Notes under the pieces: model-generated
What the model was told of the DNA's origin: nothing
Databases searched by the model: none
The model's input: only the letters and a program-made list of their open reading frames with translations
Position numbers and translations under genes: made by a program
Source: Buxus sempervirens
Lineage: Eukaryota; Streptophyta; Magnoliopsida; Buxales; Buxaceae
Assembly (NCBI GenBank): GCA_947561395.2
Contig: OX387183.1
Location: 5,327,883 to 5,391,882, forward strand
Length of the DNA stretch: 64,000 nt
Direction of reading: 5' to 3'
Shown: positions 48,021 through 61,025 of the stretch, one piece after another
How positions within the stretch are numbered: the stretch's first letter is position 1
How the letters are laid out: each line of letters begins with the position of its first letter

Positions 48021-49853
48021 TAGGGCTACAACTCGGTGCGGTTTGGTCCGGGTTGGCCTCAACCCAGGACCAAACCAAAGTTATTGATGGTCGGTTTGGA
48101 ACCAAACCGAACCGACCTCAGAACCGAATAACCCAAACTGAAACCGAACCGATTTTTAATATAAAACCCGAAACCCAACCCAAACCGAACCGAAATTTGC
48201 AATTCGGTTCGGTTTGGGTTGGGTTTCGGGTTTTTTTATTTATAAAATATTAAAATTAAATAACAATGAAACAATATCTACCAATGTCAGATAAAAAAGG
48301 AAGAAATTCCATGTTTCAGTTGGCTTCAACGTTTTACTTCATGTTCAGTTCAGTGTATAAATCTTAACTAGTACATAATAGAAGAATGCCTCTGTTGTGC
48401 CCCATCAAAAGCTTATAACAGGATTACTAAGAAGTAGATTGCAGATTGTTGGACTCTTGCTGTTGTTTCCACTGGGCAAAGGTCAGTGCTTTCTTTATTG
48501 AAAGTGCATGGGTGTGCTTCATCTCCTCCACCAATGCAGAGTTTACCAGGCTATGCCTCTCGAGCAGAGTTGACGAAATTAGGACGCGGTCATCATCTGC
48601 CCTGCTTTCAATCGTCGTCACTAGATTCTTGTAGGGATTTTTCCAAAACCAAAATCACATCAACCAAGGATATAATGATAACTTCTTGAAAATAATATAT
48701 CAATCACACTTCTGGAAAATGAATCTTTTTTGAGGAGATGATTCTGACACCCTCTGGACACACCCCTGCTTCACTTGCCGACAAACAGACACAGAGAGTG
48801 GGAGGAAAAAAGAAAAGAAATAGGTTTGCAAAAAGACTTGTTTCTTTCCTTAAATTATTAAGAACAGGTCGAAGGAGAAAAAAAAAATGGAAAAGAAACG
48901 AGTTTTTAACAGACTAAAGAGATGTTTATGGTTTCTTATTTTCCTCTATCATTTCAATTTTTCGCTTCCATTCAATCAGGCTAGTAGAAATCAGATTCCT
49001 TTTAAGAAAAGTTTTAATAACAAGAACCAGAGTAAAGAAATTTTGAAAACTCGACAGGCATTCAACGAGAACAAAATTTCCAGAAATATGTAAAATTGTA
49101 AACGGAACTCAGCAAGTGAAATTCAATTCCTATGAATGGAGAATTTTAGTAAACAAAAGACAAGATTTAAGAGAAGAAACGAACCCTAGAACAAGGAAAC
49201 GAACGCATGGCCAAGAAAGCTTTGAAGAACATCCACGCGCACGCACCGAGAGAGAGAGAGAGAGATAGACAGACAAAGGTGGGTTGTCCAACTGTTCTTG
49301 TAGCATAAAACAGAATAGACGTCAAATACAAAGCATGACCATGAGATTTAGGGTTCACCCTGAGACAGATTGTAGCAACAAACACGATTAGGGATTTAGG
49401 TTCCGCTGAGAGAGAGGAGGCAAACACGAGCTACACGAATCGTTTTTGCTGTTCGGTGATTCATCTTCTTCTTCCAAGGTTGCTGTTCGGCTGAGAGAGA
49501 GGAGGCAAACCAGCAAACACAATTAGGGATTTAGGGTTTGGGAGAGGGATTCGTTCAATTTAAGAGAGGGCGACTTTGTAATATGGTAAAACTTTAAGGG
49601 TAAAGGTAATAGGTATATATATATATAATTATATTAAAATATGTATTTTCGGTTTAGTTCGGTTCGGTTCGGTTCGGTTTAAAGAAATATATACTTTCGA
49701 TTCGGTTCGGTTCGGTTTACCCGACTATACAACCCAAAACCGAACCGATTTAATTCGGTTTTAGGATTTGGAAACCAAAACCGAACCAAACCGACTCGAA
49801 GTCGGTTTGGGTCGGTTCGGGTTCGGTTTTACCCGGACCGAGTTGCAGCCCTA
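48021..49853. mobile_element. Non-autonomous hAT element, 1833 bp
   Basis: The ends are TAGGGCTACAACTCGGT and the complement of TAGGGCTGCAACTCGGT. The flanking 8-bp target duplications match perfectly: GTGGTGGG (48013-48020 and 49854-49861). The subterminal regions (48040-48240 and 49640-49840) are packed with CGGTTCGGTT and its complement in both orientations. The middle encodes no hAT transposase. Confidence 0.93.
48427..48621 (-). other. Possible captured gene fragment inside the hAT element
   Basis: A 64-codon minus frame includes RADDDRVLISSTLLERHSLV, then EEMKHTHALSIKKALTFAQW, and ends naturally at a stop. Its amphipathic, Glu/Lys/Gln-containing make-up looks protein-like, unlike the flanking sequence, but I do not recognise the family. 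Confidence 0.3.
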
Positions 49854-49861
49854 GTGGTGGG

Positions 49862-51380
49862 TGGTGTTAATATGGCAGTGTCCAAGGTGGGAAGTGAGGG
49901 TGGATCATGATAGTGGGTTTGTAGGTAGAGGCGGAGGTGGGTGGTGGCGGGTGGTGATAGTAGTGGTTGTTTAGGTTGGTTGTTAGTATTAGAAGAAATA
50001 AGCAAAAGAAGCAAAAAATGAAAAGCAAGAAAATTTTGTTTCTCAAAAAATACAGTTAGATTGTTTTTTATTTCATCATGAAAAGCAAAAGCAAACACTA
50101 ACCAAATATGTTTATTGTTTCAAAAAGCTTGATTTTGTTTAAATAAACAAAAAACAATACCAAACACAACCGTTGTCATAGATATGTTTTTTTTTTTTTC
50201 CTTTTTCTTTTAGTCGTCCTAAATAATGTATGCAAATTAGATTTTATTTTAAGTACTTATAGATAGGTAAGGTTGTCCAAACCAATGTTCAAATGATAGC
50301 AGGTTACTACATGTCGAAACCTTGCTAATCAAGCATTTGTGTTATTTTTCCTAATCTTGTGTACGTGCTCATGTGTCCTGTGTTTAAGTCTCAATCACCT
50401 GTCCGTCACCATCTTTGGTATTTTTTCTATAATGAAATATAATAACCATTGCAAGGCAACCTCTTGTCCCTTCTCTCTCCAGCCTCTTGGTCTGGCAGCA
50501 CTGATAGTCAATGGCAGAACCAGGACTTCAAATCTGAGAGGGCAAAAAAAATTTTCAATTAACACTTCTCATGAAATATAGAAATTTCAATGAGCTAGGA
50601 GGGGCAAACCAGAAAATTTTAAAGTTTTAACTGAAAAATTATAATTTTTTGTTTGGATAGTAAGAAAGTTATTGGAATTTAAAACGCAGTTCCAATACTA
50701 CCCTCATACGTACGCATGGCTTTGACTTTGTTTTTTCCTTACATTCGCTAGTTTAAGTGTCCATTATTTACTCATGCAATTGATACCCAACCTCTTAAAG
50801 ATCCTTTTTTCTTATGTGAACATTAAAATAATACTTATTCTCAATTCTTTTTAAACAGTATCACTAATTTTCAACTACCAAGAATTTAATGATTGAAATT
50901 GGATTATTTTTAAAAATTAAAACTAAAAACCAATTTATCCTTTATTTAATCCCATGGCACTTCACTCTCTCTGGGTTGCTTAGGAAGGATATCTCCAGAT
51001 ACCGATTATTTAGGAAGGATATTGTTGGTAGGATGTATGCTTGCTTTTCTCACGATACAGAATCCAGCCTCTAGATGCACGAAACAAATTTGGGCGATTA
51101 TTATCCTTTTTTCTCTTGAGAAACAGTGGGTTCCATAGTTTTCCAATTATCCAAACGCTACCGTGATGTGAGAAAAGACTCTTTTCTTTCACTTTCATTC
51201 ACTCTCTTGCTATCCAAACGGGGCCTTACGCATTTTTCGGTTTGACATTCCATGCTTATGATTCCATTTTCCAAATGCTTATTAGCTCTAAACAAAAAAC
51301 CTGTCGCAACAATACATTTTTTTTTTTTTTTGGAATGAAATCGTCTGCTATTGGATCTATATATGTTGCAAACCCAACAA
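49862..51380. other. Spacer, no recognised gene
   Basis: GT-rich start (GGTGG repeats to about 49970), then anonymous AT-rich DNA. The short frames present resemble nothing known. Confidence 0.45.
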
Positions 51381-51592
51381 CCTCGGTGAGATGCGGCCAT
51401 GTGTAGCATCTCACGGCCATTGTGTTTTCACATTTTCCAATGTAAAAAGACCTTTTTCAAGTGAAGAACAATGGTCGTGAGATGCCTCGGTGAGATACAG
51501 CCATGTGTAGCATCTCACGGCCACTATGTTTTCACTTTTTCCAAAGTGAAAACACCTTTTTCAAGTGAAGAACACGGCAACATCTCACAGTG
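51381..51592. repeat. 104-bp tandem duplication with internal inverted repeats
   Basis: Two diverged copies (51381-51484 and 51485-51592). Each starts CCTCGGTGAGAT, contains GTGTAGCATCTCACGGCC and TTTTTCAAGTGAAGAACA, and ends near a GTGAGATG complement. GCATCTCACGGCC and GGTCGTGAGATGC within a unit can pair. Similar GCATCTCAC motifs occur near 29248 and 37421. Confidence 0.8.
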
Positions 51593-52521
51593 GCCAAATG
51601 GCAGACTGTGCAGCTTCTATCTATAATTTTATTTGCAGTATATATAAGATGACATTCCCTTAAGGTTGTGGGACCATGAAAATCACTAGGATTTCGCACT
51701 TACTACATGGGACTTATTAAAAGAAAGAAGTTGCCATCATCTAAGGGTCTTGGTGTGGATGGGCACCAAAGTGTGCAAAACATGCAAAAATTGAGTTAAA
51801 GTAACATCAAATCAAATCTGGAAAATCTGTGCAACATAAGCTATTTGAGCTGTGCACCTTCGATTAATCATAACTCATTCAATTCAAACTCAAATTGAGT
51901 GAAACCAAAGCTATTTGAAATCTTATTTGAAATAAAAAACTCAATAAAAATTTCATTCAAATCCGATTAAAAGCAAAGGAGATATACTTGCTCATAGTTT
52001 ATTGATGTATCATTTTGAAATCGACAACCTGCCAACTTTGAGAGCCTATTCATGGATATTGACCCATATAAATCTTTGAAAATTGGCATGGATGAAGTAT
52101 GAGGCACCATATTTCGAATGGCATAGGCCTAAACTAAAATGTCATCCATTTGTAGCTTGTATGCTCTCTCAGACATGCTCACTCGATCACAAATTGACTT
52201 TGTAATTTGCTAAAGAGCAGTACAGAGTCAATCAAGCACACATAGCTCAATTTTGACCCGAAAATGATGAAACCACTTGGATTTGAAAGTAAACTCATAA
52301 AAAAAGACTCAAAAATTAAAATCACTCAAATCTAAGTTAAAATAAACAAATGGTGTTCAATCGAAGAGACAAGTACAACAAACTATGTGAATCTAACTTG
52401 TCAACTTCAACCAAATGGTTTGAAAAATCGGCTTCATATAAATTGCTTAAAATTTACAGATTAAACTAGACTTCCACACCTTTCATATGCTTCTAGAATC
52501 ATTCAAAAATTCATCCATATG

Positions 52522-54760
52522 TGTGAGACATGGAAAATCAATTCAATGATTTCCTTATCATCACACGGGATTCGTTAAAACAAAGAGTCGCTATCATTCT
52601 GTTTAGGTGTGAATGGACACCAAAACCATCAAATCAAATAAAAAAGACAGAAATTAGAGTAAAAATAACTCTATTCTAAAATACAAAATAAAAACAACCA
52701 AAGATAAGTAAGGGGATTAGGTTATGAACAGGGGAAGCTGTTAGGCATCCCTATTCATCCACACAAAATGGTTGCTAAGTATTGTTCATGTTAAAAATAA
52801 AAAAGGCTTGCTTAATAAAGAAAAAAATAAAAATAACAAAAGTATATGGTTTTTCATATGAATATCCCGATTAATTCAGAACCTTCAATATGATCATACC
52901 ATTCTAAGGGTTTCATGATTAAAATAAAATTGAGATAAAAATAAAATAAAACCAATCTAAAGAGAAACCTGAAAAACTAGCTTTAGGTTAAACCATTAAA
53001 AAGTTGAAAAACTAGATTAAAATCTCTTGATTAAAATATTGAAAAAGAAGCTCTTTAAGGTAAAGATCTGATCCAGATATCTCATTCAACCCATGTTGAT
53101 AAAAAAAAAATCAAAAGGGGGAGTTTAGACCCTAGGATCCTCTCCCCAAGATTAAAATAGCTTCAAAATCACATCATGAAACCCTATAGGTTACTTTCAG
53201 GTATTTGATTTCAAATCTACCATATAGATCATGGTAGATCCAAAATCCTAGCCAAATATTATCAAAACCAAGAAAACAATGATGTAGGTGCAATGGTGTG
53301 AAAAATCCAAACTATAGAAAAAAGTGGGGATCTCATGCTATAAACATCATGGATTCATAGAATCTCTCTAGATTTAGAATAAAATCATTAAAACATTAAC
53401 AGAATATTAAAAGCAACCATATATAACAGATTATAGCACATAGGGGTCTACCCTACGGATCCACTATTCTATTTTCCCCTAGCTCTCTCTTCACGTTTGA
53501 TGGCTAGAGAGGAGTCTTAAGGTATTTGGAGATAGGTTTGGGGATACAAACACAATCAATGGCCTTATTCTATAAAAAAGGAAAAGAACAGATTATAAGG
53601 TTCTATTCTAAGAATCTACCTGTTCCCCTTTCCTCTAACTCTCTCTCTCTTCACGTTTTACGGCTACAGAGGAGTCTTGAGGTACTTGGAGGCAGGTTTG
53701 GGAATACAATTATAAACTAGGCCTTATTCTACAGCAATGGAGAAAATTATACTATTTCTAGAATTAAAAACAGAAAATAAAAGAAAAAAAGGGACTTACC
53801 TGGTTTGAGAAAGCAGAAAAGCGAGGATTCCCTTCTTCACCTGAAGCTCTTCAGACTTCAAATTAATGACCCTTTGCTTGATGAGAAGTACTCTATTTAT
53901 AGGCAAACCCAGTGGCATGGTTTGTCTAAGAGATATGCCAAGATAGGATTCCAGAATCTTCCAAATTGAGTTAAAAAAGGATTTAATGTAAATCCATTAA
54001 ACAACAGAGGATAAACAAGAGGATTAGAATTTCCCAGAGAGAGATTTGAGTACAGATAAGGCTCAGAAATCAAAAAATGATAAATTCACACAAAAACCCC
54101 CATGCCCATATATATAATACAGGCACGACATGCCCGTATATCAATTGCGGGCACGACTAGCCCACATAAAATACGGGCACTGCATGTTTGACCAAATTTT
54201 AACAGTTTTTGACCTGTTTTTGCACAGGCAATACTTATTTACATGTAATATCATTTAAGTAAATGTCCTCATATTTTTTAATCTCCATTTACTTAAGATA
54301 TTACATATAAATAAGCAAACAGCCCCCAATTTGAATTCATTAAAAATAGTTCCAGACCCAAATTCCAAGTGAATAAAAAGTCAACTTTCCAGTTCCAGGC
54401 TAAATTCCGGTTTTTCAGGTCTGGTAAAAAGATTCAACATGTTAATACCAAGGTATTCGTCAAGATTTAAAATCTCAAAAAATTCATTTATACAATAACA
54501 TTGCTAAAAACCTAATTACGGGGAAAAATTATCTTGAAATCTTGCTTTAAAAATATTTCATTTTGTGGGGTCAAAAGTCAACAAAATTCAATCAGAAAAA
54601 GTTTGACTTTGCACAAAAAATTGAATTCGAGTCTTTTCCTTTGTGGTTTTGGATTCAAATGGGTAAAGGATCTCAAACCCAATGCTAAGAATTGAAAATT
54701 CCAATAAAATCTTTCTCTCCTTCAAGATTTATCAAATCGTGCAATTTTGGGGTGTCTACA
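52522..54760 (-). mobile_element. Solo LTR, family A copy 4 (2239 bp), nested
   Basis: On plus, TGTGAGACATGG to GGGGTGTCTACA with a perfect 5-bp duplication ATATG (52517-52521 and 54761-54765). Joining the two sides restores the family block CATCCATATGATGAAGTTAT, which shows that it landed inside an older LTR of its own family. The complement of the TATA box is near 53892. Confidence 0.93.
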
Positions 54761-55484
54761 ATATGATGAAGTTATGAATGACACAATATAAGGCACATGT
54801 TCTGTCCAAATCTGTAAAAATTGAGTGGAGACTACATTAGATCTTTAGATCTGTGTATCTAACAGTTGAAATCAAATCCATATGAACTCAAATGAGTTAG
54901 GAGGTCAGTAAAAATATCTAGGACAAGGATTTAGTTCAAATCTCTCATTATTTGGAGAGTTTGAACCAAATAAAGTCCAAATTCCATAAGGAATTGCTTA
55001 GATCTAACGAGATTTAGCCATAAGAACTTCTTTAAGAGATCTAAGACATTATGTATAAGGACCTGGTCAAGCATAGTAATTTAATGCTAGTAAGACTTTG
55101 ACCAAGACTATGAGTCCTCAATATTACCAATTCCTATTAGTTGTATACGGTTGTATTAGTGGTTGCACATACATCGTATCATATTTAATTTATTGAGATC
55201 TGAAAAGTAATCAAAGACTAAAATTTATTCTCTTTTAATGAAGGATATTAGGGTTAAATTAAGATATTAGGAGTTCCAAAAACCCTATTTTCGCTTTTGG
55301 GAGAATATGACCACTCTGGGGAACAGTTTGGGAAGAAAAGTGTAGAAAACTCGTGGATCTGCTACTTTTGATCAAAGATCTATTGAAGGTAAGTGGTTTT
55401 AATTCATTCCCTATGCTTATAATGCTCTATTCCTTTTATTTTCATTATTAGTTTATACTATGTATGAATCTGGAATTTAGAATG

Positions 55485-55870
55485 CTTTTTTTTGGGGTTG
55501 AACATATTATCAAACAATTTGCTATTGGGGTTGAACTCATTATCAACTATTTTTCTCTTTTGGGATGAAATCATTATCAAATAATTAATGCCTCATCGTG
55601 TTGCTTTTGGGACTGAACTCATTTGAAATTATTTTAGATTCTTCAACGAGTCTACCATCGTGGTTGGGCCCATTCTCAAATTGAACTCAATTTTAATTAC
55701 TTTAGTTCTGCAACCTTTGGGATTGAACTCGATTTTAATTATTTAGTTATTCAACATGATTGCCTTTTTGGTTGAACTCAATACCAATTATTTTACTTTT
55801 TGAGTTGAACTTTTTATCAATTATTTTGATTTTTGGGGTTTTTGGGGTTACACTTGTTTTTAATTAATTT
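55485..55870. repeat. Diverged tandem repeat around GGGTTGAACTCATTATCAA
   Basis: Seven or more copies of a 45-90 bp unit: TTGGGGTTGAACTCATTATC, a variable spacer, then AATTATTTTAG. Confidence 0.65.
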
Positions 55871-56329
55871 AGTTCTCAACATGTTTGTGAGATTTCATGA
55901 GATTACAGAATTAACTTTTATTAAATAATAATTCCTACCTCATGATTACAACATTAAATAAATTTGAACTAATTTCTTTTAAAAAGGTTCTCAAAGTTGA
56001 CATGGAAAGATAGGTGGTGTTATGAACTTTCTGATTTTTTTTATTTCTGTAATCTGTTCTTGATGTGGGGTTTGCCTTGGATCACAATAATAGCAAGGGA
56101 TCACATGGGGTTACCTTCATGTTGTTTTAAAAATTAATGCCTTCTGCATGTGTAAATTAGAACTATTATTTGTAAATTTAAACGGGTTCACATTATTGTT
56201 CGGTGTTGGATATTTGGTTCTATGCACTATCCGTAAGACAAATGACGTGTTGGATTGATGAAATGCAAATGCTTTTTATATACATTGGTTATGTATTTAA
56301 GTTGGATATTTTTTTTTTTTTTGAATTCG

Positions 56330-56830
56330 TGATATGAGATGATTGTACTGCTAGTGGCAAAACTGCTAGTTCAGTACCTAGTAAGAGAAATTGCTAGGAT
56401 GATGATTGTACGGCTAGATCCTTTCTAGTTCAGTACCCAACTTGAAACAGTAGTTGGGAGATTGTACTGCTAATTAATACACTAGTTCAGTACCCACCAT
56501 GAATAAACATTAGAGATTTATGAAACTGTACTGCTAGTTGAGATACTCGTTCATTACCTAGTTTGGAAAAACTTGTGAGATAGTCTTTGATATACTTCTA
56601 GTATTTGCCAGATACTAGTTAAGTACCCACAAGGATTACAGATGGGAGGATTGTACTCCTAGGGCACTACCTAGTTGAGTACTTAATGAGGGACGCCCAC
56701 TGGGTTTTGGATTGTAATGAGTACTCCTGGCTTCTAGTGCTAGTATGAGTACCCGATGTTACTTCGGTTCTACTGGAAGATGTGGCTATATAGTAATCCT
56801 AGTGTAAATCACTAGTTAGAGTACCCAGAG
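56330..56830. repeat. Diverged tandem repeat around ACTAGTTCAGTACCCA
   Basis: About six copies of a 65-90 bp unit containing GATTGTACTGCTAG and ACTAGTTCAGTACCCA. It lies within the same insertion as the preceding repeat. Confidence 0.7.
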
Positions 56831-59071
56831 TGACCAGATGGTTTATTAGGATATTGAAATATGGCCGTCTGATTTTATTGTAGACTTAGCTTAATTTACT
56901 CTTTTAAATTTCATTTATGTTTATTTATTTATTTTAATAATCAGGTAAATATCTCATTGTCGTAGTGAATTTCATTCATAATATGTCCTGTTAAATCCTT
57001 TTGATGTTAATTGTTAAATTCAATGTTGATTTGATAGAAAACATGATCCCTTATATTTAAGTTTTATGTATATGGTATATATTGACTATAAACAAACCTA
57101 GGAAATACATGCATGAGTATGGTTTATCATATACATATATATAATATTGGTTGTATCTATATTAAGTAAAGTGAAAATTTTGCATGTAATCATATGGAGT
57201 GTATTAACTCCACTTACTAAGTTTATGTAAACTCACCCCTTACTATTTTGCTGGAAACCATCATAATCGTGCTGACAAGAGGAAGTGAAAAGTTATAGAA
57301 TTAATGATGTTTAGTAGATCTTATGAACATGTTACTATTAAAGATTTGAACATTTGGTGTTGTGTTTGATTTCATGTAATAGTTAGGTGATTTAAACTTG
57401 GTTTGAATTTTTATCATCTTTTTGAATGAAATTCCACTGTAACTCTGATAATTAAGTTTATTAAATAAAATTCCATGTTTCGAAACAAAATTAATTCATA
57501 GGTTGTATTTACTTACGAGCAAGGTTACATCCAAACCCACATGTGTATAGTTATACGCGATGTGTCGTTTCAGGGCATGACATCATGAGCACAAGTGAGT
57601 ATGTGCTTTGTAAAATTGTTTGAAAATCAATTCTATGGAGGAATTTCAGATCTAAAGCTATGAGGTAGCTTAGATCTACAAAATTCCTCTCAATTTGAGT
57701 ATAAAAACCACACAAAATAAAGAATATGGCATGCCACATCAAATCAAACAAATCGGGATCTAAACCTAAAGATCCATCCCATCGCTTGTTTTCCCTAGCT
57801 CTTTCTTCACATTTTACGGTTAGAGAGGTAGCTTAAAAATACTTTAAACCATGGTTTGGGGTTTCAAACACACCCAAGCCTTATACTACAAAAAATTAGA
57901 AGATGAGAGAGTGCCTGAATTAAAAAGGAATGTAAAGGAAGAGGCTAGAGATTACCTTGAGTGCTTTGGGATCTTGAGTAGAGAATTGGGCAGAGTTTCC
58001 CTTCTTTTTCAAGAGCTCTAAGACTTCAATTCTCCAGCCCTTTGCTAGATGAGAGGCTTTCTATTTATAGGAAAGAGGAGGGGCAAGAAAGTCCCAAGGA
58101 TAGACACAAAAATGTGTCTATATCCTTCTAATTTAAGCCTAAGGCATGAATTGGGGGAAATTTGACCAATTTTGGAGGTCAATTTAGGGAATTCAAGCCT
58201 TCCAAAGAAAGGTTGCATGGTAAATAAGTGAAAGATCATGGGAATTTTCAAATTAAACAAATTCACCTATAACCGAAAACTCAGTTCGGCTACATACAAA
58301 CCGAAATATAATTTCGATCATGCATATAACACTTCATGATCGAAATTCAATTTTGATCATACAACCCTTCATGATTGAAATTCAATTCTGGTCATAAATA
58401 TAACACTTATGACCAAAATTGAATTTCGGTTACAGATGAAATTTAGTTTAACCGAACTGAGTTTTCAATTCATGGCAAAAAAAAACTATTTGCACAGCTT
58501 CTACATAGCCATGACCCTTACCTACACAAACAATGCTTATTTACATGTAATATCATTTAAGTAAATGCCCTTGTATTTTTTAATCTTCATTTACTTAAGA
58601 TATTACATATAAATAAGCAAACACCCGCTCCCCCCATTTGAATCCATTAAAAATAGTTCTAGACCCAAATTCCAAATGAATAAAAAGTCACATTTCCAAT
58701 TCAAGGCTAAATTCCATTTTTTCAGATCTAGTAAAAAAGTTCACATGTTAATGCTAAGGCATTTGTCTAAAATTAAAAGCTCAAAAAATTCATTTATAAT
58801 ATAACATTGCTAAAACCTGATAACCGTGAAAAATTATCTTGAAATCTTGTCTTAAAAAAATATTTCATTTTTTGGGTCAAAAGTCAACAAATTCAACAGT
58901 AAAAGTTTGACTTCGAGTGAATGATTGAATTCGGGCATTTTCCTTTGTGGTTTTGGATTCAAATGGGTTAAGGATCTCAAAACCAATGCTGAGAATTGAA
59001 AATTCCAATAAGATATTTTTCTTCTTCAAAATTTATCAAAAATCGTGCAATTTTGGGGTATCTACAAGGGT

Positions 59072-61020
59072 TCATCCATTTTCTTAGTTTTTTATTTTTT
59101 TGCGTAGGACCCACATTGAACGGCACTACTTCATAGCTATAAATAAAATTGTAGATAGGAGCTATACAGTTCGCCTTCCGCACGGAGGCAGCTAGGTCTG
59201 CTGCATGGCACAGTAGTAGACGGTTGCATCCCGTTTTTCTTTTACCTGACTCAAACTAGGGTGGATTTATTAGCTTCTCATTATTTATCTCTTATGGTTT
59301 TAAATATTCTATTGTGTCTGCCTAATGTGATCGTGAGATATTGTTGCATGTAGAGCATATGACTGTCATTATTTCATTGTTATAAATTTCTTGGGTGGGG
59401 CTCACATAAAAACACTAACGGTGAGATTCTCCACATGGCAGCGTCTCGCAGTCACATCAAGAACCAATTTAGACAAACATAGCAGAAGATTTCATTCCTT
59501 GGTATCGAGACTTTAAGCCAATTTAATCGAGAGCATTGTTAAGATAGTGTTTTTGTTAAGTGGGTCCACGTGAATTGCCAAGCCCAAGGCTTGAATTTTT
59601 TTTTCTAAAAAAAATTTTATTATTAATTTTTAATTATTATTATAAATCCTCAAAATTTAATTCATTCTCAGATTTGGATCATTTTTTCAATAGTATTTAA
59701 AAGCTCCAAGACCTATCATATGTTGATCCATTTACAAATGATATACTCATGCAAAGGTTTCAAAATATGCAGACCCCAAAAGGGCAATTGTAAAAAAAAT
59801 GGGTGTATTTGTTAAATTTATACAGTTTAGCCTTTTCTAAAATATTTAAATGTTAATGTAGTTCAATTAATTCTTTGTCTTATTACTTTTCCCTTCTCAG
59901 TTAATTTTCTGGATCCATACATTAAAATATTTATAAGAAAGAACAAAAAAAAACACCGTTCATGAGCTGTGGATGTCAACAACACGAGCTAATGCACCAA
60001 GATATGGCAGGTGATTGCCAACCCACTTTGGTATCCCTCGTTAGATGCGACGGGTTTTGTTTGTTGGTCGTGAATGATGGAAGATGGTCCACTTTCTCGA
60101 TATAGAGATCAGAATGATTGCATTGCATCAACATGTACACATGAGCCTCGTGAAGATACGTGGATATTATCCTGTGAGTGCATCACATGAACATTAATAA
60201 TTACATGCATCAATACACCGACCACAAATTTCATAGGCTTGATACGCCAAATCAACGAGGCAAGCTTTTTTTTGGTAGAGGACGACAAACTTTTTGCATG
60301 AAGTCTTGAAAGGCAGATTACATGAGTTGAAAGGGAGCCTCCTACAGAATCCGCGAATAGTAAAGGGGATGGGAAATCATTACGCAAGCTAATCAAGTGC
60401 AATCACAATAATGGGGTCGTCCGTTGTTTGTGTGTCCCGCCACGTGAGGAACCAAGAGGCCAACAATCCATTTATAATTATATAAAAAAAAAAGGGGTAA
60501 AAGAGGACGGTGCGTTATGGTTATCAGGTTTTGATATATTAGTAAACATTTTTTTTTTTTTTTGATAGCGATATTGGTAAGCATTTGATCCTCAAAAGTG
60601 GCATCGGAACGGAACTAGTTAAATTCTAAGAAATTAAACATGCTGTGATTTGTATCAATCAAAATGCTAATCTTATTCATTACATACCCATTAATCAGTC
60701 CTAATTGGGGTAACCATGTTTGCTATGATAAGATTCAGATTAATCGTATAATAGCCTAATCCGTCTTTCAAGCTGACCCAGGAGGAATCCAACATGATAT
60801 CCAACCAGGCCCCAGAAAACTGTGTTAATTTGGAAATGAAACTGATGATAACAAAGCTATGTTACCAAGAATTTGAAATCTTTCCAAGCTTTCAAAATTG
60901 TCAATTAAGAGATTAATAAAGAAAAAAACGGAAAATCATTTTTTTTCCTTTTTTCATTTGAAGCTTGGAAACATTGAAAAGGAAAAATTACAACACCATT
61001 CTCTTAGAATTGGGGTGATA
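59072..61020. other. Spacer, no recognised gene
   Basis: AT-rich DNA with homopolymer runs (T-run at 60549-60563). The minus frame 60109-60402 has no recognisable domain. Confidence 0.45.
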
Positions 61021-61025
61021 TGTAC

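Larger units (their letters stand above)
54826..57582. mobile_element. Probable LTR-type insertion of another family
   Basis: About 2.75 kb interrupts the old family A LTR. It ends TTTCAGGGCATGACA, like the 3' end of some plant chromovirus LTRs, after AAACTCACCCCTTA-type sequence near 57230. No 5-bp target duplication or clear 5' end was found and no coding region is present, so the class is a guess. Confidence 0.4.
51667..59066 (-). mobile_element. Old solo LTR of family A, split by two insertions
   Basis: On plus it begins TGTGGGACCATGAAAATCAC and ends TTTTGGGGTATCTACA. Flanks are AAGGT (51662-51666) and AGGGT (59067-59071), a 5-bp duplication with one mismatch. LTR homology covers 51667-52521, resumes at 54766 to about 54825 and again from about 57600 to 59066. 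The gaps are a nested younger LTR and a second insertion. It is more diverged than the other copies, in line with being the oldest. Confidence 0.75.

Noticed and set aside
60109..60402. 97-codon minus frame
   Set aside because: No recognised motif; it looks like a chance frame in spacer DNA.
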